Shown here: positions 1 to 6,802 of the stretch, in pieces
Position numbering within the stretch: the stretch's first letter is position 1
Layout: each line of letters opens with the position of its first letter
Assembly: GCA_025937115.1 (NCBI GenBank)
Contig: JAICSB010000068.1
Span: forward strand, 1-10,855
Length of the DNA: 10,855 nt
Reading direction: 5' to 3'
DNA from: Pseudonocardiaceae bacterium
GTDB taxonomy: Bacteria; Actinomycetota; Actinomycetes; Mycobacteriales; Pseudonocardiaceae
Made by a program: the position numbers and the translations under genes
Notes under the pieces: model-generated
What the model was told of the DNA's origin: nothing
Seen by the model: the letters and a program-made list of their open reading frames with translations, nothing else
Database searches by the model: none

Positions 1-1194
1 ATGACCGGCGCGACGGCGTTCGGCTGGCTCGCTGTCCGTTTCGGCCGCAAACGGCTCTTTGTGGCGACTCTGGTGTTGTACTCGATCGCCACAGTGGTCA
101 GTGCGTTCTCCCCGACGTTCCTGACATTCCTGATCTTCCGGTTCATCACCGCGATGGGCGTCGGCGGGGAGTACTCGGCTGTCACCTCGGCGATCGCCGA
201 GTTCATGCCCAGCCGCCGTCGTGGCGCCGCCACGGCCGCCACCATGAACTTCTGGTCCGTCGGCGGCATCCTGGCAGGCCTGATCGGCATTTTCTTCCTC
301 AACAACTTCGTTGCCAACCAGCTCGCCCTCGGCGGCGTCACGCTGTCCGCTTGGCGATTGTGCTTGCTTGCCGGCGCTGCCGCCGCGATCTACGGCCTTA
401 TTGCGCGCCGCACGATCCCGGAATCCCCCCGTTGGCTGGCGTCCCAGGGCCGGCACGCGGAGGCCAGCGTGATCGTCACCGAGATCACCGGTATCGCCGA
501 CGATGGCACCGACCTCGCGGGTACACCCAAGCGCCGCTCGCTGGCCTCGCAGATCGGCGAGCTGTGGGCGAACTGGCGTGTCCGGTTGGTGTACGGGATG
601 GTGTTGGAATTCTCCGGTAGCGCCGCCTATTACGGGTTGTTCACCTTTGTGTCGGCCTATGTGCTGATTTCCACGCAGGTCGACGTATCCCCGGCCACGG
701 TGCCGCTGATCTACCTGGTCGGCAACATTGGAGCGCTGGTCGGGGGTTTCTCCGTGGCGGCGCTGATAGACCGGATCGGCCGCACCGCGGTGACCCGACT
801 GTCTTATGGCACGGCCAGCATCTCCGTGCTGCTGCTCGCACTGGCCGCGCTGGCCAAGTCCCCAGCAGAGACGTTGGCCGCATTCACGCTGTGCGTGTTC
901 TCCGCCACCTGCTCGTGGATCTCGGCCTACACCACGTTCAGCGAACTGTTTCCGACCGAGCTGCGCGCCACCGGCATCGGCGTATCAGTGGCGGCTGGCC
1001 GGCTGGGTGGCATGGTGGGGGTGGTCGGGTTGTCCTATGCCGTGTCCGGGCTCGGGCTGGTCTCCGCGTTCGTCATCCTCGCGATATTCTTTGCCATTGG
1101 CGCCGTCGCCGCGCTGCTCTGGGGCCGTAGCGGTGGCGTTGAGGCCCGTGGCCTGTCCCTCGACGCGGTGGCCCCCGTTGCCGCGACGGTGTGA
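1..1194 (+). CDS. MFS transporter, sugar-porter-like (5' end missing)
   Basis: Inner-membrane secondary transporter of the major facilitator superfamily; substrate unknown. The frame is open from base 1, and the first residues already lie at the end of TM2. TM1 and most of TM2 (about 50-60 residues) are therefore outside the window, and the ATG at base 1 is probably internal. Seen: the loop 2-3 motif GWLAVRFGRKR (residues 8-18, with V where Asp is usual), RFITAMGVGGE (47-57), PESPRW (140-145) at the end of the N-half, the repeated loop motif ALIDRIGR (254-261), and ELFPTELRATG (315-325). These belong to the sugar-porter/SV2-like branch. Hydrophobic stretches fit the remaining 10 or so helices. 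It ends TGA at 1192-1194 and converges with a minus-strand ORF that overlaps its last 160 bases. Family call is firm; substrate is not. Confidence 0.9.
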   Translation: MTGATAFGWLAVRFGRKRLFVATLVLYSIATVVSAFSPTFLTFLIFRFITAMGVGGEYSAVTSAIAEFMPSRRRGAATAATMNFWSVGGILAGLIGIFFLNNFVANQLALGGVTLSAWRLCLLAGAAAAIYGLIARRTIPESPRWLASQGRHAEASVIVTEITGIADDGTDLAGTPKRRSLASQIGELWANWRVRLVYGMVLEFSGSAAYYGLFTFVSAYVLISTQVDVSPATVPLIYLVGNIGALVGGFSVAALIDRIGRTAVTRLSYGTASISVLLLALAALAKSPAETLAAFTLCVFSATCSWISAYTTFSELFPTELRATGIGVSVAAGRLGGMVGVVGLSYAVSGLGLVSAFVILAIFFAIGAVAALLWGRSGGVEARGLSLDAVAPVAATV

Positions 1195-1499
1195 TCGGTT
1201 TGCTCTTTCGTATCTACGGAATATCCCACTTGTCGGACCTCGTCCGTAGCCAGCTCCAGCACATGCATTAGCTCGTCAACCTTGACGGGGTCCATAATGG
1301 CTTCCCATGTAAACGGCGGTGAAATTGATAGCCACACCTTGTCACGCACGACCGTCACGACCACAGTCGCGGGAATCCCTTCCAGACCCTTGACCGAGAC
1401 CCGGCGGCGCATGCCAAGGCTGGTAGGTGTCGCCTCTGGCTGACCATGCTTTGAGGGGAGCTTTCGTACTTCGTGATCCAATATGCTCACACTTCCCAA
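1035..1499 (-). CDS. Hypothetical protein; C-terminus probably a read-through into the MFS tail
   Basis: Not recognised by name. The frame opens at TTG 1499, with alternatives at GTG 1490 and ATG 1412, and no strong ribosome-binding site decides between them. The core about residues 30-95 looks like a genuine small actinomycete protein. It has RRRVSVKGLEGIPATVVV and then VWLSISPPFTWEAIMDP, which suggests a short beta-sandwich, followed by a helix VDELMHVLELATDEVRQ. From about residue 100 on, the frame lies antisense to the MFS 3' end and becomes Ala/Arg/Pro-rich, which is typical of a shadow frame. I infer either that the native stop was lost at a rearrangement boundary or that the gene simply has a meaningless tail. 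The two small minus-strand ORFs upstream (1606-1936) could be transcribed with it. Confidence 0.5.
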   Translation of the reverse strand: MGSVSILDHEVRKLPSKHGQPEATPTSLGMRRRVSVKGLEGIPATVVVTVVRDKVWLSISPPFTWEAIMDPVKVDELMHVLELATDEVRQVGYSVDTKEQTDHTVAATGATASRDRPRASTPPLRPQSSAATAPMAKNIARMTNAETSPSPDTA

Positions 1500-1605
1500 C
1501 GGCGCTCAGCAGCGCGTCCGAAGGCTGTTGCCAACTCCCGTCTGAGCGGCATGGCGTCGGCTGGACTCAGGTGTAGACGCGGTCCGTCCGGGCGGCTTTG
1601 AAGAA

Positions 1606-1734
1606 TCAAGACCCGTTGTCCAGTTCAGTCATGAGCATCGTCGGTGGCACGGCCGTACCGCGCGGCATGCCGCGCCCGACCTCGGAAGGCATTTCCTGGC
1701 TGCCGCCTGCCTGTTCCACGTGCTCAGCTCCCAT
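1606..1734 (-). CDS. Candidate 42-residue microprotein
   Basis: ATG at 1734 and TGA at 1608-1606. The translation starts MGAEHVEQAGGSQEMPSEVG and ends PPTMLMTELDNGS. It is acidic and Met-rich, has no hydrophobic segment, and uses codons with fairly high third-position GC. The plus-strand frames opposite it are Arg/Pro-rich shadows. The frame stays open further upstream (through residues reading APVCPGALQIAG) to about 1845, but without a usable start codon. The ribosome-binding site is weak. It lies between another candidate microprotein (1811-1936) and the hypothetical gene at 1499, all on the same strand. No family recognised. Support is coding style only, so this is tentative. Confidence 0.35.
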   Translation of the reverse strand: MGAEHVEQAGGSQEMPSEVGRGMPRGTAVPPTMLMTELDNGS

Positions 1735-1749
1735 GCCTGCGATCTGGAG

Positions 1750-1835
1750 GGCACCGGGACAGACGGGTGCCTTTACGTGAGGGCCGGAGTACGGGGGTTC
1801 GGCCCTGGTCTCACGACCGCACCTGTCCCGGTGCC
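1750..1835. repeat. 86-nt compound inverted repeat
   Basis: A perfect 13-bp inverted repeat (GGCACCGGGACAG at 1750-1762, complement at 1823-1835) encloses a second one: CGTGAG 1776-1781 with CTCACG 1810-1815, continuing with GGCC 1782-1785 and GGCC 1801-1804 after a 5-nt bulge. As RNA on either strand it would fold into a long two-stage hairpin. It overlaps the end of the microprotein frame at 1811 and sits before the one at 1734. It could be an intercistronic processing or attenuation element, a terminator without a U-tract, or a small structured RNA. The repeat is seen; the function is inferred. Confidence 0.6.
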
Positions 1836-1936
1836 GTGACGATCACCATGCCCGCGTCTTGCCCGGTAGCCCATCCCGTGGCGGCGTAATCTGTGGGTGC
1901 CGATCTTTCCAGCACGAAGGGGAACGTTGCCCTCAC
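1811..1936 (-). CDS. Candidate 41-residue microprotein
   Basis: GTG at 1936, TGA at 1813-1811. The translation runs MRATFPFVLERSAPTDYAAT then GWATGQDAGMVIVTAPGQVRS. Composition looks protein-like: aromatic residues, a Gly/Asp turn and a short beta-like VIV run. The competing minus frame is His/Arg/Gly-rich and looks non-coding. The start lies 75 bp from the GTG of the divergent large HTH gene at 2012, so the two would share a bidirectional promoter region (1937-2011). No convincing Shine-Dalgarno is visible before the GTG, so leaderless translation is possible. No family recognised. Confidence 0.38.
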   Translation of the reverse strand: MRATFPFVLERSAPTDYAATGWATGQDAGMVIVTAPGQVRS

Positions 1937-2011
1937 CTGCGATGTCGTGCCCGGAGTAGCGTCTAAGCAGCAGTGGACGCACGCACCAGCTCAGTAGGGT
2001 GGAGGAGATAC

Positions 2012-3637
2012 GTGCAGTACAAGGCACGCAGCCTCAGACAGGAGCAGGTCTGGCTCGCGGCTGATCTTCGGAGCGAGGGCAAGACGTGGGTCGAGGTGGC
2101 GACGGTCTTTCGGGCGAAGTATCGCGTCAATCCTCGGGTAGCGTTTCGGTTAGCACATACCTGGAGCCAGCGGCAAGCGGCTGAGGAATGGAGCCAGCGC
2201 TGGCCGGACGAACCGAAGACCCTCAAGAGTTTCTCATATTGGGAGATTTGGCCCAGCGCCACTGGCCACGAGCCGTCGCTCGACGTTCTGGGCAAGCTGG
2301 CGCAGCTATACGAATGCAGTGTCAGCGACCTCGTGGCAGACCAGCCTGATTACCGGCACATTGACAGTGCGCACCAGACCATGGCAGCGACCAGTGAGAT
2401 AGCAGTCGCAGATCAGGTAGAGGCGGTATTCGGTGATCTTTTCCGACAAGGAGACACTGACGGCCAAGATATAGTGTCACCGTTCGCCCTGTCACGAGAT
2501 ACCGCATTGCTGGTACAACGGCTGGAAGAGGCCAACTTCGTTGAATTGGCGCAGGTGATCGTCATGTGGATACAACGGCTCGGCACTGCTATGAGCCGCC
2601 GCGAGCTATTGTCCAGACTCAGTGCAGCATTTACGCTAGCGGCCGCTGCACCGTTATTCGATACGTTTGACCCAGACGTACATAAACGGGTCGTCCGCGT
2701 ACTACATGACCCCTCGGCATTTGACGAGCCGACGCTGCGCTACTGCGAAAGTATGGTCAGTAATCTTCGTCGCCAAGGTGACACGCTGGGCCCACAACTC
2801 ACCCTGCACAGTGCTATGGGGTACCGCGACGTTGCGCAGTGGCTCGCCCAGACAGCGCCCCTCCAGTTTCAGCAGCGGGCACTATCGGCGTATGCAGAAC
2901 TGACCCAGCTGGTTGGCTGGCTGTGCTTCAACATGGGCGGCTACCGCAGCGCCCAGCACTACTATGACGATGCCCGCAGCGCGGCTCACGACGCCCAAAA
3001 CGTCGAACTAGCCACCTACGTTCTATGTACCATGAGTCACCTGGCTACCTGGCAGGGCAAGGCCAGAGTCGGGCTTGACCATGCGATTGTCGCGCAAGCC
3101 TGGGCCGCGCAAACCGGTAATCCACGAGCTGAGGCGTATGCCGCTGATGTAGCGGCTCGAGCTTTTGCGGCCGATTGCCAGGCCGACACGTGTCGTAAAA
3201 TGCTCGACACCGAGCGAACTGCGGTAGCCAAAATCGCGCCTGATGCCGCCGACCCACTCTGGTGGTACTTCTACGACGAGTCGTTTTTCTGGGCCACGAC
3301 CAGCAATTGCGCCTTGCAGCTCCGTGATCCGCAGACTGCTTTGGAGACAGTCTCGAAGTCACTCGCCATCACGGACCCGACCAACGTCCACAATTATGCC
3401 TTTACGTTGCTGTTCCAAAGTGAAGCTTTTGTGCAGCAAGGTCATCTCGCTGAAGCCTGCCGAACCATCGGCGAGGTTGTTATGCTCACCGCCCCCAATC
3501 GGTCGCAGCGCATCAGCCAGCGTATTACTGAACTACGAACGGCGCTAACGCCGTGGCAGCGCAGCAAGCCGGTGCGAGAACTTGACGAGCTGTTGTCGGC
3601 TTATCCTTCGTCGTCGCGTCGCAGTGGCAATACATAG
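2012..3637 (+). CDS. Large HTH/TPR-type transcriptional regulator
   Basis: A 541-residue actinomycete regulator type with an N-terminal helix-turn-helix-like domain and a long helical repeat region. The frame opens at GTG 1973, but I choose GTG 2012 because GGAGGAG at 2001-2007 is an excellent ribosome-binding site with correct spacing. Residues about 8-70 contain the signature [35 protein letters not shown] and [29 protein letters not shown] (about 88-107) resembles the final helices of an XRE-type domain. Residues from about 240 to 510 are all-helical with repeated A/Y/A patterns, as in tetratricopeptide repeats. Proteins of this kind often act as pleiotropic regulators in Streptomyces relatives; that is family knowledge. 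Its 3' end overlaps the convergent GNAT gene by 37 bp. Target and ligand are unknown. Confidence 0.85.
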   Translation: MQYKARSLRQEQVWLAADLRSEGKTWVEVATVFRAKYRVNPRVAFRLAHTWSQRQAAEEWSQRWPDEPKTLKSFSYWEIWPSATGHEPSLDVLGKLAQLYECSVSDLVADQPDYRHIDSAHQTMAATSEIAVADQVEAVFGDLFRQGDTDGQDIVSPFALSRDTALLVQRLEEANFVELAQVIVMWIQRLGTAMSRRELLSRLSAAFTLAAAAPLFDTFDPDVHKRVVRVLHDPSAFDEPTLRYCESMVSNLRRQGDTLGPQLTLHSAMGYRDVAQWLAQTAPLQFQQRALSAYAELTQLVGWLCFNMGGYRSAQHYYDDARSAAHDAQNVELATYVLCTMSHLATWQGKARVGLDHAIVAQAWAAQTGNPRAEAYAADVAARAFAADCQADTCRKMLDTERTAVAKIAPDAADPLWWYFYDESFFWATTSNCALQLRDPQTALETVSKSLAITDPTNVHNYAFTLLFQSEAFVQQGHLAEACRTIGEVVMLTAPNRSQRISQRITELRTALTPWQRSKPVRELDELLSAYPSSSRRSGNT

Positions 3638-4167
3638 AGCGTGTACTCCGAGAAGTATGATGTGCCAGGCTTGCCGGGTATCTTGCCGACCGGTTGCCAA
3701 CCCCACCCCTCATAGATAGCCCGCGCGGCGTCGGCCTGGGGTCCGGTCGCCAGAGTGGCTCGCTGCTCATGCCGTTGAGCAAGTATGGCGTCGTTCAGTA
3801 AACGGCCAGCGCCCTTCCCTTGCCAGACATGGCGGACTTCGATCTCAGCCAATGCGAAGGTGCGCGTGCCGTCCTCGGTGGTAAAGCCTTCGGGTGGTGT
3901 TGGGGTGAGGCCGTCCCACCAGTAGGAGCCTGCTGGCAAGGCATACCCGAAGACGAAGCCGATCATCTGCGTCCCGTCTTGCGCGGTGAGCAGGCCATAG
4001 AGGGGACGGTCGAGCGCTTTAGTGGCGCGGACGCGAAAAGCAGCGGTTTTCTCGCCGTCCGGCTCCACGCCGTATGCGTCAGCGTAGACATCACACAGCG
4101 CATCCATGAGCTTGGCGGCATCAGCGCTGTCGTGGTTGGTGAGGGTCAGGTCGTGCGCAGAGGACAT
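3601..4167 (-). CDS. GNAT-family N-acetyltransferase
   Basis: A 188-residue cytosolic acetyltransferase predicted to move the acetyl group from acetyl-CoA to an unidentified amine. GNAT motif A is clear: [20 protein letters not shown] (104-123), with the pyrophosphate-binding Q-G-K-G-A-G at 116-121. Motif B is [17 protein letters not shown] (147-163). The N-terminal helices and the [16 protein letters not shown] strand region (69-84) also fit. Length is normal for a single-domain GNAT. The start ATG 4167 has only a weak ribosome-binding site; no better in-frame start is seen. It is convergent with the large HTH regulator and overlaps its last 37 bases, so the two 3' ends may interfere transcriptionally. 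Whether they form a functional pair is unproven. Confidence 0.88.
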   Translation of the reverse strand: MSSAHDLTLTNHDSADAAKLMDALCDVYADAYGVEPDGEKTAAFRVRATKALDRPLYGLLTAQDGTQMIGFVFGYALPAGSYWWDGLTPTPPEGFTTEDGTRTFALAEIEVRHVWQGKGAGRLLNDAILAQRHEQRATLATGPQADAARAIYEGWGWQPVGKIPGKPGTSYFSEYTLYVLPLRRDDEG

Positions 4168-4227
4168 GCTCGTGAGTCTAGAGGCCGCGTTGCAGCATGG
4201 GCGAGGCTGTTAGTAGCGATCGCGGTC

Positions 4228-4236
4228 TGCTATCAT
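4228..4236 (+). promoter_or_regulatory. Extended -10 promoter candidate for the kinase-like gene
   Basis: TGCTATCAT matches an extended -10 (TGnTATAAT) at five of six hexamer positions and lies about 38 bases before the start codon, inside an AT-rich patch. TTAGTA at 4210-4215 is a possible -35, but its 15-bp spacing is short. Confidence 0.4.
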
Positions 4237-4274
4237 AGTAAGAAATTTTAAAGACCTGCCAATGAAGGTTAATG

Positions 4275-4802
4275 ATGCCTTTCATCTATATCATCGGTAT
4301 TTCCGGAACTGGTAAATCAGCTATACGCCAAGAGCTAATGAAGCGGGGTTACGTCGCGTATGACATCGATGAAGACCACTTCCGGGCTTGGTATAACAAG
4401 GACACCGACAGGCGCGCCGAAGACCAGAAGGAGTGGAAGGACACGAGTATCGACTGGCGTAGGCGCTACTGGCTAAAAATTGAGCGTCCAGAAATTGAAT
4501 TAATCGCTGAGATGTCGAAGTCCCAGGACAAGCCGGTCTTCCTGTGCGGGACTACGCCGAATGACAATGACGTGTGGGATTTGTTTGATGAGGTGATCAG
4601 CCTATCAATCAGCAACGAGGAGATAGTGAAAAGACTTGTCAGCAGGACCAATAATGACTACGGCAAGCATCCGGATGACTTGAAGGACATATTGGGCTGG
4701 AATGAGACGACTGATGAACGCATGGCGAGCTATGGCGCGATAGTTAATGCCGAGCAGCCACTCGGCAGCGTCGTCGATGAGATTATCGAGAAGACCTCTT
4801 GA
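4275..4802 (+). CDS. P-loop kinase-like/AAA-family NTPase, shikimate/adenylate-kinase fold type
   Basis: A 175-residue soluble nucleotide-binding protein. Two ATGs are adjacent (4272, 4275); the second is 6 nt from GAAGG at 4264-4268 and is preferred. Numbering here counts from the first ATG. Walker A is GISGTGKS (9-16). DIDED (31-35) follows beta-2, as the substrate-side acidic cluster does in small kinases. PVFLCGTTPN (88-97) is the buried strand of the Walker B position. RLVSRTNNDYGKHPDD (121-136) is an Arg-rich lid. Actinomycetes carry several such uncharacterised 'AAA family ATPase' kinases; substrate unknown. Base composition is clearly more AT-rich than the flanking genes, with many A- and T-ending codons, which points to separate acquisition. 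A T7 run follows immediately after the stop (4804-4810). Confidence 0.8.
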   Translation: MPFIYIIGISGTGKSAIRQELMKRGYVAYDIDEDHFRAWYNKDTDRRAEDQKEWKDTSIDWRRRYWLKIERPEIELIAEMSKSQDKPVFLCGTTPNDNDVWDLFDEVISLSISNEEIVKRLVSRTNNDYGKHPDDLKDILGWNETTDERMASYGAIVNAEQPLGSVVDEIIEKTS

Positions 4803-4858
4803 GTTTTTTTGATGCCGTGACGTGAAGGCAAGATTAATGAGAAATTCGGGAAGTGCTA

Positions 4859-5107
4859 ATGACCCCAGATGTCATAGATAATTTTTTACACGGGTCGTTG
4901 CCGATGTCCGGGACGACGATACGTTTACCGACTGTCGATCCAGGTTATATGAGGTATATCGCAGCATGCCGAACCTGGGCGAGTTTAGGCGTCACCTAGC
5001 GCAGACTGAAGAAACAGGCAGGGATACGATACCTGCAACGTCAGCACGAGTTGCCCGCCGAAATTGAATCAAAGCGAGAGCTTCATCTCTCGCGCTCGAG
5101 GTCATAG
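4859..5107 (+). pseudogene. Possible small ORF interrupted by an amber codon
   Basis: ATG 4859 with GGGAAG five bases upstream opens a 46-codon frame ending TAG 4997-4999. The product contains GTTIRLPTVDPGYMRYIAAC and RTWASLGV and looks like real protein. Beyond the TAG the same frame stays open for 35 more codons (KKQAGIRYLQRQHELPAEIE and so on) to TAG 5105-5107. This is either a genuine 46-residue protein or an 81-residue gene with a nonsense mutation. It follows the kinase-like gene by 56 bases, on the same strand and with the same AT-rich composition, so it may be co-transcribed. No family recognised. Nothing else is seen between 4803 and 5115 except the hairpin at 5074-5093. Confidence 0.3.
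5074..5093 (-). terminator. Hairpin terminator of the minus-strand membrane-protein gene
   Basis: GCGAGAG (5074-5080) and CTCTCGC (5087-5093) form a 7-bp stem with a 6-nt loop, 22 bases past the stop codon at 5116. On the minus strand the stem is followed by a T-rich run (TTTGATTCAATTT), as expected for an intrinsic terminator. Confidence 0.5.
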
Positions 5108-5115
5108 TGGCCACA

Positions 5116-5796
5116 TTACAGATCGTGGTAATCAGTGAAGGTGTGCGCGGTCTTTTCGAACGGGTTGCCGCAGCCGGCTGCGTTGAGGTCGTTCCACGAG
5201 CCGCCCTGCGCCGATCCCCAGAGGGCACCGATCGTGACGTAGCTGAGGTAGAAGCCGAGCTCGCCGATGGCCGCCACGGTCCGGCTGTGCGTCGACTCGT
5301 GCCGGGCCAGGTTGTCCGGCACGGTCCCGTTCGGGATGAAGCAGCCGGACTGGGTCCAGGCCACCGCACCGAGTGTCAGCGCGCCGCCACCGGGACCCAC
5401 CGCGATGAACAGCATGCCTCGGCGGAAGTCCACCTTGCCGCCCCCGACCGCCACGATCAGCGTTGCGGTGAGACCAACAGTGGTCAGCAGCGGCGATTGC
5501 ACCCACTTGATGAGGAAGCTGAACGCCCACGCCACTGGACTGTCCGTGTTGTCCAGCAGCGGAGCGACCACGGCCCCGAGCAGGCCCGCCGTCCCGAAGA
5601 GGATCAAGCTGATGGCGACGCTCGACTCAACCTCGAACAGCGCCCAGACGATGCCGGTCCAGGCGAGTACGGCGAGCACGCCGCCGATCGCCCCGCCGAT
5701 CACCCACAGCAGAAACTCGTCCCAGGTCTTTACCTTGTTGGCTGCCGCGCCCAGCACCCCAAGGATCCCTCCGACGAAGGGCGCGATCAGCAGCAC
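5116..5796 (-). CDS. Multipass membrane protein with HExxH metalloprotease-like motif
   Basis: A 226-residue integral membrane protein with about six hydrophobic segments (roughly 1-19, 28-54, 60-80, 102-118, 127-147, 174-194). After segment five comes RHESTH, giving HExxH at 166-170, and 43 residues later NPFEKTAH (211-218), matching the NxxExxA third-ligand pattern of gluzincin-type zinc proteases. Related actinobacterial membrane proteins carry HExxH followed by NxxExxA; function is not established. Two cysteines (152, 209) may pair. The GTG start at 5796 has no ribosome-binding site. In frame 30 bases upstream, ATG 5826 would give MWWP, then TAG, then PILLVVLLIAP, a natural-looking N-terminus broken by one stop codon, so the gene may be nonsense-inactivated. 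It lies just downstream of a RidA remnant on the same strand. Confidence 0.72.
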   Translation of the reverse strand: MLLIAPFVGGILGVLGAAANKVKTWDEFLLWVIGGAIGGVLAVLAWTGIVWALFEVESSVAISLILFGTAGLLGAVVAPLLDNTDSPVAWAFSFLIKWVQSPLLTTVGLTATLIVAVGGGKVDFRRGMLFIAVGPGGGALTLGAVAWTQSGCFIPNGTVPDNLARHESTHSRTVAAIGELGFYLSYVTIGALWGSAQGGSWNDLNAAGCGNPFEKTAHTFTDYHDL

Positions 5797-5837
5797 GACG
5801 AGCAGTATCGGCTACGGCCACCACATACTGTCAGCGC

Positions 5838-5912
5838 TCAGCGGAGCGCGGCGACCGCTTCGACCTCAACCAGCTGGTCCGGGTAGCCCAGGACCGCCAC
5901 ACCCAGCAGGTG
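5838..5912 (-). pseudogene. C-terminal remnant of a RidA-family gene
   Basis: The minus strand encodes HLLGVAVLGYPDQLVEVEAV then AALR and stop (TGA 5840-5838). LGVAxLGxPDxLVEVEAVAxL is the closing strand/helix pattern of RidA/YjgF enamine deaminases, which hydrolyse reactive imines. Only about 24 codons remain. Upstream of 5912 the similarity ends, and the frame reaches a TGA at 5936-5934. The junction coincides with a short tandem repeat (GATTGGT twice, 5914-5927), suggesting a deletion or slippage endpoint. It was probably once a gene directly upstream of the HExxH membrane protein. Confidence 0.55.
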
Positions 5913-6079
5913 TGATTGGTGATTGGTGATCTTTCATACTGGGTAGGAGCGGGCCTGATAGGACTACGCGGCGAACGCGATCTCGAATCGTCAGGGAGGC
6001 ACCATTCCGATGTCGATCAGTGTGCAGAGACAGAGGAGGGATCCTTCGAATACCAGAAGAGGGCAGAGCGGGACCGACC

Positions 6080-6178
6080 ATGGACTACGAGAGCGTGGCC
6101 AGCATCATCGCCACCGTCTATTTCACGGACGGCACCAAAGAGGAATACCGCTATACCGGTGGCAAAGAGGAAGCATGA
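6080..6178 (+). CDS. 32-residue hypothetical microprotein (first of three coupled genes)
   Basis: ATG 6080 to TGA 6176-6178. The product contains MDYESVASIIATVYFTDGTK and ends YRYTGGKEEA. It is a compact beta-like, charged peptide with codons strongly G/C at third position, which marks this frame as coding rather than the Arg/His-rich frame that also runs here. The stop overlaps the next start as ATGA (6175-6178), a classical translational coupling. The ribosome-binding site is weak (GAGGG lies too far away), so an upstream start such as GTG 6020 is conceivable. The 150 bases before it (5930-6079) show no gene I can support. No family recognised. Confidence 0.42.
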   Translation: MDYESVASIIATVYFTDGTKEEYRYTGGKEEA

Positions 6179-6333
6179 TGGCCACCACCCTCACCTACGT
6201 CAGCACTGATGGCGAATTCAATTGCTCACGTACTGTCGTTCGACGCCAAGCCCGCTGCCGCTTGCTAGGACTGCCCGTTACGCCGCTCGGACTTGGCCCA
6301 AGGATCATCCTGAGCCCCGATGACAGCGAGTGA
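6178..6333 (+). CDS. 51-residue hypothetical protein (second of three)
   Basis: ATG 6178 (or 6175) follows AGAGGA at 6166-6171 with good spacing, and ends TGA 6331-6333. The product begins MATTLTYVSTDGEFNCSR and ends LGPRIILSPDDSE, with a basic middle (VVRRQARCRLLG). Two cysteines are present (16 and 27). It overlaps the preceding gene by ATGA coupling and the following gene by 14 bp, so the three are probably co-translated. Codon bias is less clean in the middle of this gene than in its neighbours, so the frame there is uncertain. No family recognised. Confidence 0.4.
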   Translation: MATTLTYVSTDGEFNCSRTVVRRQARCRLLGLPVTPLGLGPRIILSPDDSE

Positions 6334-6499
6334 ATCGAAGACGTGTGGACTGTGCGGGCACGCGGTTACTTTCGAGCGATGCGGCTCCACTTCAGCCAAT
6401 GGTGTACCGCTGTGTCACGCCGACGATCACTCCTGTTACCACCGCTGGCCGGTCTACGGAGAACGGGCTAGACCGCGACACCCCGACGAGCGAGAGTAG
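6320..6499 (+). CDS. 59-residue Cys/His-rich (zinc-ribbon-like) protein
   Basis: ATG 6320 to TAG 6497-6499. The product carries CGLCGH near the N-terminus (C9, C12, H14) and LCHADDHSCYHRWPVYGER (31-49, with C32, H33, H37, C39, H41). CxxC followed by a C/H cluster suggests a small zinc-binding module. The HSCYHRW-VYGER ending is familiar from short hypothetical proteins in actinomycete accessory regions. It could act as a nucleic-acid-binding or protein-binding adaptor; that is inference. It overlaps the preceding gene by 14 bp (coupled). Its stop codon is immediately followed, with no gap, by the stop of a convergent gene. Confidence 0.62.
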   Translation: MTASESKTCGLCGHAVTFERCGSTSANGVPLCHADDHSCYHRWPVYGERARPRHPDERE

Positions 6500-6802
6500 C
6501 TAGCTCGTCACCGACCAGTCCGATACCACTGTGTGCAGCACAGTCAACGCGTCCCCCGTCACGCGCTCCGCTGCGGGCCAGCCGCCTGGCACGAGGAGCG
6601 ACGAACGGCGCCGACGGATAGCCGTGCACGAGTCGGAGAAGCCGGCCAGGTAAATCTCGTCGCGCCACTCAACGCTTTCGCGCACGCCGACGATCGGAGC
6701 ATCGGGGCCGTCTGCGATGCGCTCGAAGCGGAAGCCGCCAGCCTTGGCACCATCCAGCAAGCGCTTTCCAACCGTCACCTGAGGGCTATCCGGGCTGGTC
6801 AT
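6500..6802 (-). CDS. 100-residue conserved-type hypothetical protein (third gene of minus micro-operon)
   Basis: ATG 6802 (second of two adjacent ATGs; AGG six bases upstream favours it) to TAG 6502-6500. The product has VGKRLLDGAKAGGFRFER, then DGPDAPIVGVRESVEWRDEI, YLAGFSDSC, RRRRSSLLVPGGWPAAE and VTGDALTVLHTVVSDW. I recognise this as a recurrent small actinomycete protein without assigned function. It looks like an alpha/beta protein with a basic patch. It overlaps the upstream gene by 17-20 bp, so its translation is probably coupled to it. It converges exactly stop-to-stop with the Cys/His-rich gene. Confidence 0.7.
   Translation of the reverse strand: MTSPDSPQVTVGKRLLDGAKAGGFRFERIADGPDAPIVGVRESVEWRDEIYLAGFSDSCTAIRRRRSSLLVPGGWPAAERVTGDALTVLHTVVSDWSVTS

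Noticed and set aside
5107..5886. Long plus-strand ORFs opposite the membrane-protein gene
   Set aside because: Composition is Asp/Arg/His/Gln-rich, as in antisense shadows; the minus frame has clean transmembrane segments and motifs.
6010..6333. A 107-codon plus-strand ORF with a GGGAGG site upstream
   Set aside because: The first 55 residues are Arg/His-rich and lie out of frame with the better-coding 32-residue gene; only the part from 6178 is kept.
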